This document shows positions 56,512 through 64,000 of a stretch of 64,000 bases of DNA, in pieces (position 1 is the stretch's first letter; each line of letters starts with the position of its first letter). Source of the DNA: 66-474 sp964489055 (GTDB lineage: Bacteria; Pseudomonadota; Gammaproteobacteria; Xanthomonadales; Rhodanobacteraceae); assembly GCA_964489055.1 (NCBI GenBank), contig CAZAXF010000006.1, positions 1 through 64,000 on the forward strand, given 5' to 3'. The translations under genes were made by a program, and so were the position numbers. The notes below the pieces were generated by a model that had not been told where the DNA came from, ran no database searches, and saw only the letters and a list, made by a program, of their open reading frames with translations.

Positions 56512-57957
56512 TCAGGCGTCGCGGATCACCAGCAGCCGTCGCTCGGTCATGTCCTCGATCGCATAGCGCAGGCCTTCGCGCCCGAAACCCGACAGCTTCA
56601 CGCCGCCATAGGGCATGTTGTCGACCCGGAAACTGGGCACGTCACCGACCACCACGCCGCCTTCCACCAGCGTGTCCCATGCGCGCATCGCGTGCGTCAG
56701 GTTGTCGGTGAAAAGGCCGGCCTGAAGGCCGTAATCGGAATCATTGACCGTCGCCAGCGCGTCGTCGAATTCCTCCCAGGGCTCCAGCAGCGCCACCGGA
56801 CCGAACGCCTCCATGCGGTTTAGCCTGGCGGCGTGCGGGACGTTTTCCAGCACCGTTGCTTCCAGCATGTTGCCGCGGCGCTTGCCGCCGCACAGCAGCT
56901 TCGCACCGGCTTTCTTCGCCTCGCCGATCCAGTCTTCGAGGCGCTTGGCCGCGGCCTCGTCGATCATGGGACCGAGGAATGTGTCCGGATCCTTCGGGTC
57001 ACCGGCCTTCAACTTTTTCGCGGCGGCCACGAACCGCTTGCGCACTTCCGCGTACAGCGACGCGTGCACCAGGATGCGCTGCACCCCGATGCAGCTTTGC
57101 CCGGACTGGTAGAAACTGCCGGAGATCAGGCGCGAGACCACGAAATCCAGGCGCGGCTGCTGGTCGGCATCGACGATGCACGCGGCATTGCCGCCCAGTT
57201 CCAGCACCACCTTCTTCCTGCCGGCGCGCGCCTTCAGGTCCCAGCCCACCTGGCCGCCGGTGAACGACAAGAGCTTCAGGCGCTCGTCCTCGACGAACGG
57301 ACCGGCGTCTTCGACGTTGCAGGGCAGGATCGAGAATGCGCCGCGTGGCAGGTCGGTCTCGGCCAGCACCTCGCCGATGATCAGCGCGCCGACCGGCGTG
57401 CGCTCGGACGGCTTCAGCACGAACGGGCAGCCGGCCGCGATCGCCGGTGCGACCTTGTGCGCGACCAGGTTCAACGGGAAGTTGAACGGCGTGATGAACG
57501 AACACGGCCCCAGCGGCACCCGCTTGACGAAGCCGCGATACCCCTTGGTGCGTTCGGAGATTTCAAGGTTCACGATTTCGCCGTCGATGCGCGTGGCCTC
57601 GTCGGCGGCGATGCGGAAGGTGTCGATCAGCCGTTCCGCCTCGCCCCGGGCATCCTTGATCGGCTTGCCCGCTTCCACGCACAGCGCGTAGGCCAGGTCG
57701 TCCTTGCGCTTGCGCATGCGCTCGACACAGTGTTCGAGCACCGCGCGCCGCTGGTAGGGCCGCAGCGCCGCCATTGGTGTTGCCGCCTTCGCCGCGGCCC
57801 CGATCGCCGCGTCGATCGCCCTGGCATCGGCCATCGCCACGCGCGTGGCGGCCTTGCCCGAATACTTGTCCAGCACCTCGAGATCGGTGTTGGCCTGCAC
57901 GGGCTCGTTGGCAAGGTAATACGGATAGCGCGATTTCAGTTTGGCGGCCTTGGGCAT
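56512..57957 (-). CDS. NAD(P)-dependent aldehyde dehydrogenase
   Basis: 481 residues, typical ALDH length. The catalytic Cys is in YQSGQSCIGVQR and the general-base Glu in VLELGGNAA; FNFPLNLVAHKVAPAIAAGCPFVLKPSE is the conserved cofactor and oxyanion region. The style (GQVGWDLKARAG, GDVPSFRVDNMPYGGVKLSG) resembles the non-phosphorylating glyceraldehyde-3-phosphate / lactaldehyde dehydrogenase branch. The substrate cannot be assigned. It is monocistronic between two repeat regions. Confidence 0.9.
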   Translation of the reverse strand: MPKAAKLKSRYPYYLANEPVQANTDLEVLDKYSGKAATRVAMADARAIDAAIGAAAKAATPMAALRPYQRRAVLEHCVERMRKRKDDLAYALCVEAGKPIKDARGEAERLIDTFRIAADEATRIDGEIVNLEISERTKGYRGFVKRVPLGPCSFITPFNFPLNLVAHKVAPAIAAGCPFVLKPSERTPVGALIIGEVLAETDLPRGAFSILPCNVEDAGPFVEDERLKLLSFTGGQVGWDLKARAGRKKVVLELGGNAACIVDADQQPRLDFVVSRLISGSFYQSGQSCIGVQRILVHASLYAEVRKRFVAAAKKLKAGDPKDPDTFLGPMIDEAAAKRLEDWIGEAKKAGAKLLCGGKRRGNMLEATVLENVPHAARLNRMEAFGPVALLEPWEEFDDALATVNDSDYGLQAGLFTDNLTHAMRAWDTLVEGGVVVGDVPSFRVDNMPYGGVKLSGFGREGLRYAIEDMTERRLLVIRDA

Positions 57958-58897
57958 GATGGTGGGTCCGGATACGTTCAGAAGAAGAATCTTGTTGTGC
58001 GGAAACTTGAATTGTTACCGATCGAATGTCACCGCCACGTATACATCCGCACCCATGGATTCCGGGTTCCGTGCTGCGCACGGCCCCGGAATGACGAAGA
58101 GTTTTGGCAATGCGCGCACCCGTAGCGTGCGCTGCGCGCACGAATCGCCGGCATCGCATCAGCCCCATCGTGCGCAAAGCGCACGCTACCCGTTGTCCGT
58201 CATTCAGCCGCCAGCTCGACACCCCCGGGCTTCGTCATTCCGGGTTCCGTGCCGCGTACGGTCCCGGAATGACGACAGGCTTTGGCAATGCGCGCACCCG
58301 TAGCGTGCGCTGCGCGCACGAATCGCCGGCATCGCNNNNNNNNNNNNNNNNNNNNNNNNNNNNNNNNNNNNNNNNNNNNNNNNNNNNNNNNNNNNNNNNN
58401 NNNNNNNNNNNNNNNNNNNNNNNNNNNNNNNNNNNCGCTACCCGTTGTCCGTCATTCAGCCGCCAGCTCGACACCCCCGGGCTTCGTCATCCCGGGTTCC
58501 GCACTGCGCACGGTCCCGGGGTGACGAAGATTTTTGGCAATGCGCGCACCCGTAGCGTGCGCGGCGCGCACGAATCACCGGTATCGCATAGCCCCATCGT
58601 GCGCGAAGCGCGCGCTACCCGTTGTCGGTCATTCCACGGCCAGCCCGACACGCCCCGGGCTTCGTCATTCCGGGGCCAACGCGAAGCGTTGGAACCCGGA
58701 ATCCGCTCTTGATCTTTCATCGGGCGCCGGGAGCAGATCCCGGGTTCCGTTCCGCCAGGGCCGGAACGGCCCCGGGATGACGGCGTGGTTGTTGCGTTAT
58801 CCCGAGTCCCGAGTCCCGAGTCCCGAGTCCCGAGTCCCGAGTCCCGGTCCCGAGTCCCGAGCCCCGGACCCCGAGGCGCTCGCCCGCATCCCCCGCA
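57958..58897. repeat. Repeat region with a 178-bp unit, an assembly gap and a heptamer array
   Basis: 940 bases without a gene, upstream of the aldehyde dehydrogenase and downstream of xseA. A 178-base unit, marked by TTTGGCAATGCGCGCACCC at 58103, 58281 and 58533, holds a GTAGCGTGCGCTGCGCGCAC palindrome and a CATTCCGGG-type hairpin. Bases 58336-58435 are 100 N; spacing predicts a true gap of about 26 bases plus a multiple of 178. At 58801-58842 there are six perfect copies of CCCGAGT, continuing imperfectly to about 58880. Confidence 0.88.
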
Positions 58898-60265
58898 TCA
58901 GTGCTTCCGGTCCTCCGCCGGCCCATCCACCCGCAACGGCAGTTCGCCATCGGCGAGGCGGGCGCGCAGGGCATCGCCGGGATGCGCGGCGCGGGCCGAG
59001 CGCAGCACGTTGCCGCGCGGGTCGATCAGGATCGCGTAGCCGCGCTTGAGTACCTCCAGCGGGCTGACTGCGTTCAGCGCGCGGACCAGTCCGGACAGGC
59101 GTTCGCGGCGACGACGGTCGGCCTGTTTCCATGCGCCAAGCAGGCGGCGGCGCAGTTCTTCGCCGTGGCGTGAAAGTTGCTCCATCCGGGCGCCCGGATG
59201 GCGCGCGAGCAATCGCGTGTGCAGTTGCGCCAGGCGTGCGCCGGCACGTTCCTGGCGTTGCGCGTACGCGCGCACCAGGCGTTCGCGCAGGGCCTGCATG
59301 CGTTCGCGCCCGGCGGCCAGGCGTTGCTGCGGGCGCTGGGTGTTCAGCCGCGCCACGAGGTGGTCGAGCTTCTGCATCGCATCGTGCAGTCGCCGGCTCC
59401 AGGCGCGCGCGCAGCGGGCTTCCATCTGGGCCAGCGCACGCAGCAGCGCGTCGCCGTCGGGCAGGATCACCTCGGCCGCGGCCGAGGGCGTCGGCGCGCG
59501 CAGGTCGGCCACGAAGTCACTGATCGAAAAGTCGACCTCGTGCCCGACCGCGGACACCACCGGTACCGGACTGGCGGCGATCGCACGTGCCACCGCTTCG
59601 TCGTTGAATGCCGCCAGGTCCTCCAGCGAACCGCCGCCGCGGGTCACCAGCAGCACGTCGTAGCGCGCGGCGCGCGCGGCCCTGCGCAGCATCGCCTCGA
59701 TCTGCGCCGGCGCCTCGACGCCTTGCACCAGTACCGGCAGAACCTCGATTTCGGTCAGCGCGAAGCGTCGCCGCGCCACCGACAGCACATCGCGGATTGC
59801 CGCCCCGCTGGCCGAGGTGACCACGCCGATCCGGCGCGGGAAGGCGGGCAGGGCGCGCTTGCGCTGCGCATCGAACAACCCCTCGGCCTCAAGCTTGGCC
59901 TTCAACCGTTCGAACGCGCGCCGCAGCGCGCCTTCGCCGGCGTCCTCCATTTCCTCGACGATCAACTGGTAGCTGCCGCGCGGCTCGTACACGGTGACCT
60001 TCGCGCGTGCCAGCACACGGGTGCCGTTGTCGGGCCGGAACCGGATCGTCGCATTGCTGCGGCGGAACATCGCGCAACGCACTTCGGCGGCGGCATCCTT
60101 GAGTGAGAAGTACCAGTGTCCGGATGCGGCGCGCACGAAGTTGCTGATCTCCCCTTCGATCCACACCATCGGCAGCGCGTCCTCGATCAGGTCGCGCACC
60201 AGGCGGTTGAGCGCGGACGGGGTCAGCACGGTGCGCGGATCGCGCGCGGGGGCTTCAGTGGTCAT
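58898..60265 (-). CDS. xseA: Exodeoxyribonuclease VII large subunit
   Basis: 455 residues. ExoVII degrades single-stranded DNA from both ends. The N-terminal OB-fold (VWIEGEISNFVRAASGHWYFSLKD) is followed by the catalytic region with GVVTSASGAAIRDVL, LVTRGGGSLEDLAAFNDE and SAVGHEVDFSISDFVADLRAPTPSAAAE, then the long coiled coil. The start at 60263-60265 lies within the 3' end of the phospholipase D-family gene (11-base overlap), so the two are co-translated. The small subunit gene xseB is not in the window. Confidence 0.97.
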   Translation of the reverse strand: MTTEAPARDPRTVLTPSALNRLVRDLIEDALPMVWIEGEISNFVRAASGHWYFSLKDAAAEVRCAMFRRSNATIRFRPDNGTRVLARAKVTVYEPRGSYQLIVEEMEDAGEGALRRAFERLKAKLEAEGLFDAQRKRALPAFPRRIGVVTSASGAAIRDVLSVARRRFALTEIEVLPVLVQGVEAPAQIEAMLRRAARAARYDVLLVTRGGGSLEDLAAFNDEAVARAIAASPVPVVSAVGHEVDFSISDFVADLRAPTPSAAAEVILPDGDALLRALAQMEARCARAWSRRLHDAMQKLDHLVARLNTQRPQQRLAAGRERMQALRERLVRAYAQRQERAGARLAQLHTRLLARHPGARMEQLSRHGEELRRRLLGAWKQADRRRRERLSGLVRALNAVSPLEVLKRGYAILIDPRGNVLRSARAAHPGDALRARLADGELPLRVDGPAEDRKH

Positions 60266-61730
60266 CGTCGGTGGGTGCGGGCGCGGTGGAGTCGTCAGTG
60301 TCGCACGCCTGCCGCCGCGACCGGCGGCGGTGGACGCGCAGCCGGATCCAGCGCAGCACCAGGCTGATGCCGATCCACGCGGCCAACGCGCCGAGCGGCC
60401 AGGCGAACACCCGCGGCCACACCGCCGCGATCGCGGCCAGGACCAGCAGCAGCAGTGCGCCGCCCAGCAACGGCAGCATCTCGGCATCGCCGACTTCGCG
60501 GCGCTTGCCCAGGGCAGCGCCCAGCGTGGTGGCCACGCGCATCGCGCCGACCGCGCTGCGCCCGGCGCTGCCGTGTCCGCCCAGGCCGTGCCGGGGCCGC
60601 GGTGCGACCGGGCGCGCGCGCCGCTTCGAGAGCACGATCTCGGTTGCGTGCTCCAGGTCGCGTTCGTACTGGTCGGCCAGTTGCTGCACGAACGGCTCGT
60701 TTTCGATCGCCACGTCGATTTCGCAGTTGCCCAGCCAACTGGCGATGTTGAGGTTGGTCGATCCCACCCGCGCCCAGCGGCCGTCCGCAACCGCGGTCTT
60801 GGCGTGCAGCATCGAGCCGTTCCATTCGAAGATGCGGATGCCCTCTTTCAGGAGTGCGCGGTAGCCGGTGCGCGAAAGCGCGGCCACCAGCGGGATGTCC
60901 GACGCACCGGGCACCAGCAGCCGCACGTCCACGCCGTCGTGGGCGGCACTGGTGAGCGCGCTGATGTACGCGGACGCACCGATGAAATAGGCGTCGGTAA
61001 GCCACAGCCGTTCGCGGGCCAGCGCGGCGACCATCTGGTCCATGCGATAGGTGCCGGCGCTGGCGGGGCGGGTGGCGATCACGCGCAGCGCCACGTCGCC
61101 CGCGTCCTCGTTGACAACGCCCACGAAGGAGTCGTCCAGCGGGTCGCCCAGCTCCTCCCAGGTTTCGGCGAAGGCCAGCGCCAGGTCGGCGAGCGCCGGA
61201 CCGCGCAGGGCAATCCCGGTGTCGCGCCAGGGCTCGCGCCCGCGCGCGGGGTTGCCCAGCCAGTGTCCGCTGACGCATACGCCGGAGACGTAGCCGACCT
61301 TGCCATCGACCACCAGCAGCTTGCGGTGGTCGCGGTTGATCCAGGCCAGCGGACTCAACGGGTCGAACGGGTTGTAACTGCGCACCTGCCCGCCGGCGTT
61401 TCGCAGCGGCTGCCAGAAACCCGCCCGCGACTGGCCCAGGCACCCCAGCCAGTCGTACAGCACGCACACCGCGACGCCGGCGCGCGCGCGTTCGGCCAGC
61501 GCCGAAATGAATTCGCGCCCGGTCGCATCGTTCCGGAAAATGTAATTGCCGAACAATATGCTGTGGCGGGCGCCGGCGATCGCTTCGAGCCAGGCGTCGA
61601 AATTGGCGCGCGCGTCGATCAACAGTTCCACCGCGTTGCCGGTACTCAGCGGCGCGCCCGCGGCGCGCGACAGCGCTTGCTCGGCAAGCGGCCGGAACTC
61701 GGGAACCTGGCGGTGGCGGGAGGCGGGCAT
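60255..61730 (-). CDS. Phospholipase D-family protein (cardiolipin synthase-like)
   Basis: 491 residues from the ATG at 61728-61730. Two HKD motifs are present: NRDHRKLLVVDGKVGYVSG and LHAKTAVADGRWARVGSTN. Residues 40-400 form the paired catalytic domain; two hydrophobic segments follow near 425-465, then a basic and acidic tail. Cardiolipin synthases usually have the membrane helices at the N-terminus; here they are C-terminal, as in the ClsB/YbhO-like and related groups, so the substrate is uncertain. It overlaps xseA by 11 bases. Confidence 0.85.
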   Translation of the reverse strand: MPASRHRQVPEFRPLAEQALSRAAGAPLSTGNAVELLIDARANFDAWLEAIAGARHSILFGNYIFRNDATGREFISALAERARAGVAVCVLYDWLGCLGQSRAGFWQPLRNAGGQVRSYNPFDPLSPLAWINRDHRKLLVVDGKVGYVSGVCVSGHWLGNPARGREPWRDTGIALRGPALADLALAFAETWEELGDPLDDSFVGVVNEDAGDVALRVIATRPASAGTYRMDQMVAALARERLWLTDAYFIGASAYISALTSAAHDGVDVRLLVPGASDIPLVAALSRTGYRALLKEGIRIFEWNGSMLHAKTAVADGRWARVGSTNLNIASWLGNCEIDVAIENEPFVQQLADQYERDLEHATEIVLSKRRARPVAPRPRHGLGGHGSAGRSAVGAMRVATTLGAALGKRREVGDAEMLPLLGGALLLLVLAAIAAVWPRVFAWPLGALAAWIGISLVLRWIRLRVHRRRSRRQACDTDDSTAPAPTDDDH

Positions 61731-61917
61731 GGCAACGATGGTCGGTGCCCGCGGGCCTGCGATCAAGGCAGCCGGCCCGGGTGGCCAGCCGCGGGCGGCG
61801 CTGGACCAGTCCGCACGTTGCGGGACCGGTCCTGCCGCGGACGCTGAAGGTCGATGCAGGTAGAATGAAGCCCTGCAGGGCGGCTTCGGCCGTGTACGTT
61901 TACGGGGGGATACCGGG

Positions 61918-63579
61918 ATGGACAGTTACCAACGTTTGATCGACGGCCTTGACATGCGGCCGGCGACCGAACGCCCGCACCGCGGCGGGGCCAAGGCCAT
62001 TCGCTCGGCCGTGGCCGGCCTGCCGCTGGCCAACCCGGCGCAGGCCGCAAGCGAGGTCGAACAGCTTCTGGACGGCCTGCTGGGCTCGGCCTGGGTCGGC
62101 GCGGAGCGGATCGCGGCGCTGGAAGACCTGCGTCGCCCGGTCAGCGCGCTGTGCGCGGACGTGGAACGCCGCATCGGCGCCGAGTCCCACCCGCTGCCGC
62201 AGGCCAGCGCCGAATGGGCGGCCAGCGCGCAGCGGTTGCAGGGGAAGCTTGTCAGCGGCTACGCGATCGCGTTGTACGAGCTGTGCGCGCCGGACGGCAG
62301 GCTGCCGCGTTTTCGCGGCAAACACGCGGCCACGGCAGCCGTACGCGGACTGGTGCACGCCGACACGGCGCTGCTGTGGGCGTATCGCCTGTACAGCGCG
62401 CCGCCTGCGGGCCTGTGGCAGCGCGCGCACACCCTGTATGCGTTTGCCCGCGACCTGGACATCGCCACCCGCGGAATCGCCGACGACCTTCCCGGCGGCC
62501 AGCGCCAGACCGCGCACGATGCCTACGCACAACTCGTACTGCTGGCCATCTGCAACCCGTATCGGTTCTCCACCCGCGAACTGGACGAAGCCCGCCAGGT
62601 TTGTCGCGCCATGGCGCCGCTGTGTGCGTTCACGCGCGAAGGCGGCACCGGATTCGCGGTCGATACCGGCTCCGATGCGGGTCCGGGCTACATTCCCGAG
62701 GAGCGCGTGGACGCGGGATCCGGGATGCTGTCGGTCGATGTGGCCCCGGTCGAACAGGCGCTCGATGAACGCGTGGCGCTGCTGCCGGGGCACGAGGGCG
62801 TGCTGGACCTGCCACTGCCCGACGGCGGGCGCGTGAGCACCAGCGCCCGTTTCGTCAATCACCTGCGCGCCGGCTGGGGCAAGGCGCCGCGCGGCCACAA
62901 GCGTCTTTCGGCCACCCACGCGCTGGACATCGTGGTCGGCATGCACGCGCTGCACTATGCGCTGGCCGGCGACATCGACTTCGCCACCTTCGTGCGCCAG
63001 GTGCACGGCGACGCCATTACCGTCGGGCGCCACGACCTGCCCACCTCGTGGATGGCCGCGTCCGACACCGCCCGGCCGCGGGTGTTCCGCGGCGAAGTGC
63101 TCGACCAGAGCGAAGGCGGGTACCGCATGCGGTTGCCACTGGCGAGCGGCCTGCGCCTGCGCATCGGCGACCTGATCGGGCTGGCCCCGGTGGTCGACGG
63201 TGCCGACGCCCACGACTGGATGGTCGGCGTGATCCGCTGGTTGCGGCACGATGGCGACAGCGTGTTGCTGGGCATCGAACTGCTGCGGCGTACCGCGCGC
63301 GCGGCCGGCGTGCGGGCCCTGACCGCCGGGGGCGAGGCGCTGACGCCGCAGCGCGCGGTGGAGCTTGTCGATGGCACGGACACCGAACAGTTGTCGCTGC
63401 TGGTCAGCCATCCGTTCGCCGGGGGCGTCGCCGCGGTCGAGGTCGCGCTGCCGCGGCTGGCGTCCGACTGGAGCTCGCGCCCGGCGGTTGGAAGCTGGCG
63501 CCCCCGCAACGTGGAGGCGCTCGGTCCAAGCTGCTTTCGGGTTACCCTTGCACCTCGGGACGACGAGGCCGGCGACTGA
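61918..63579 (+). CDS. PilZ-like domain protein of unknown function
   Basis: 553 residues from an ATG at 61918 with a GGGGGGA ribosome site. Residues 1-370 are mainly alpha-helical and match no domain I know. Residues 385-470 look like a PilZ barrel: RGEVLDQSEGGYRMRLP (the D-x-S-x-x-G motif, Asp396-Ser398-Gly400), RIGDLIGL, WMVGVIRWLR and VLLGIELL. The RxxxR half of the cyclic-di-GMP site, expected about 20 residues earlier, is not evident; Arg386, Arg388 and Arg391 are the only candidates. Binding is therefore possible but unproven. It lies divergent from the phospholipase D-family gene and before kdsB. Confidence 0.72.
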   Translation: MDSYQRLIDGLDMRPATERPHRGGAKAIRSAVAGLPLANPAQAASEVEQLLDGLLGSAWVGAERIAALEDLRRPVSALCADVERRIGAESHPLPQASAEWAASAQRLQGKLVSGYAIALYELCAPDGRLPRFRGKHAATAAVRGLVHADTALLWAYRLYSAPPAGLWQRAHTLYAFARDLDIATRGIADDLPGGQRQTAHDAYAQLVLLAICNPYRFSTRELDEARQVCRAMAPLCAFTREGGTGFAVDTGSDAGPGYIPEERVDAGSGMLSVDVAPVEQALDERVALLPGHEGVLDLPLPDGGRVSTSARFVNHLRAGWGKAPRGHKRLSATHALDIVVGMHALHYALAGDIDFATFVRQVHGDAITVGRHDLPTSWMAASDTARPRVFRGEVLDQSEGGYRMRLPLASGLRLRIGDLIGLAPVVDGADAHDWMVGVIRWLRHDGDSVLLGIELLRRTARAAGVRALTAGGEALTPQRAVELVDGTDTEQLSLLVSHPFAGGVAAVEVALPRLASDWSSRPAVGSWRPRNVEALGPSCFRVTLAPRDDEAGD

Positions 63580-63593
63580 AGGAGGGGCCATCA

Positions 63594-63791
63594 ATGGTGT
63601 GGAATATGCGCGGCGCAGGCGTGTGCCTGGAAACCCGGCGGTTGCGTGGCGGCGATGCACGGATCGTCGCACGTGCGTGCGCGCCGCGCGGGGCCCGCAC
63701 GGGCGCGCCGTCGCGTGGCCCGCTGGGCGGCGCGGCTGAATGGATGCGTCACGCCGCACCGGCACCCGGGCCGAAAGCGGTCACGGCGTGA
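63594..63791 (+). CDS. Possible 65-residue ORF coupled to kdsB
   Basis: It begins at an ATG with GAAGGAGGGG nine bases upstream and ends in a GTGA that also contains the kdsB start codon. The peptide (MVWNMRGAGVCLETRRLRGG at the start) is basic, rich in Arg, Ala and Gly, and resembles no family I know; its composition is what a random GC-rich frame would give. Only the ribosome site and the overlap argue for it. It may be a leader peptide that couples kdsB translation. Confidence 0.35.
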   Translation: MVWNMRGAGVCLETRRLRGGDARIVARACAPRGARTGAPSRGPLGGAAEWMRHAAPAPGPKAVTA

Positions 63792-64000
63792 GCGCGGCGC
63801 CTGCGTTCATCGTGGCGATTCCGGCGCGCTACGCCTCCACGCGCCTGCCCGGCAAGCCGTTGCGGCCGCTGGCCGGCGAACCGCTGATCGCACACGTGGC
63901 CCGTCGCGCACGCGCAGCCGGTGCTGCGGCCGTGGTGGTGGCAACCGACGATCGCCGCATTGCCGATGCGCTTGCAGGCACCGGCGTCGAGGTCTGCATG
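63788..64000 (+). CDS. kdsB: 3-deoxy-manno-octulosonate cytidylyltransferase, N-terminal part (cut by window edge)
   Basis: 71 residues from the GTG at 63788. FIVAIPARYASTRLPGKPL is the nucleotide-binding start of KdsB, followed by LIAHVARRARAAGAAAVVVATDD. The enzyme activates KDO with CTP for lipopolysaccharide core synthesis. It is cut by the right edge. Confidence 0.93.
   Translation, partial: MSAAPAFIVAIPARYASTRLPGKPLRPLAGEPLIAHVARRARAAGAAAVVVATDDRRIADALAGTGVEVCM

Overview
The window is chromosomal DNA of a high-G+C gammaproteobacterium, most likely of the order Lysobacterales/Xanthomonadales (Xanthomonadaceae or Rhodanobacteraceae). The signs are a FimX-like REC-PAS-GGDEF-EAL protein, a 180-kDa-class NAD-glutamate dehydrogenase, the orders mtaD-ubiG-gph and lon-hupB-tRNA-Val-ppiD, a DksA with a long Lys/Ala tail, a 41-residue L36, and many 7-bp and 20-150-bp dispersed repeats. 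I rely on protein-family recognition; no database search was run. There is no prophage, transposase, CRISPR array or rRNA operon. Three 100-N assembly gaps lie inside repeat arrays.

Layout. 1-5.8 kb: putrescine genes aguA and aguB (cut by the left edge), separated by two tandem paralogous membrane TolB/FlgO-TPR proteins. 6.3-9.2 kb: small exported protein, rpmJ, transketolase. 10-14.9 kb: secreted trypsin-like protease, YpjD/CcsA-like protein, exported alpha/beta hydrolase and a stand-alone copy of its N-terminal domain. 15.2-20.6 kb: ffh, a CPA2 antiporter, and the rpsP-rimM-trmD-rplS operon. 20.7-22.2 kb: a large repeat array. 22.2-28.6 kb: SDR, aldo-keto reductase, and an RND adaptor-pump pair. 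28.7-40.5 kb: a CHASE3-like/GAF/GGDEF cyclase, NAD-glutamate dehydrogenase, nadK, a FimX-like protein, epmB and efp. 41.1-45.7 kb: mtaD, then an overlapping run ubiG-gph-NDUFAF6-like-folE2. 46.9-49.7 kb: yidD-pyrC, and divergent dksA. 50.7-56.2 kb: lon, hupB, tRNA-Val, ppiD. 56.5-64 kb: aldehyde dehydrogenase, a phospholipase D-family protein overlapping xseA, a PilZ-like protein, a small ORF and the start of kdsB.

Themes. Most genes are housekeeping: translation and its modification (S16, L19, L36, RimM, TrmD, EF-P and EpmB), protein export and quality control (Ffh, YidD, Lon, PpiD), and cofactor or nucleotide synthesis (NadK, FolE2, UbiG, PyrC). Three genes touch cyclic-di-GMP: one apparently active cyclase, one degenerate FimX-like receptor, one PilZ-like protein. 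The less usual content is noncoding. Repeat arrays fill five of six convergent gene junctions and none of seven divergent ones. One array has duplicated the 3' end of the RND pump gene, and all three assembly gaps fall where such arrays break the assembly.
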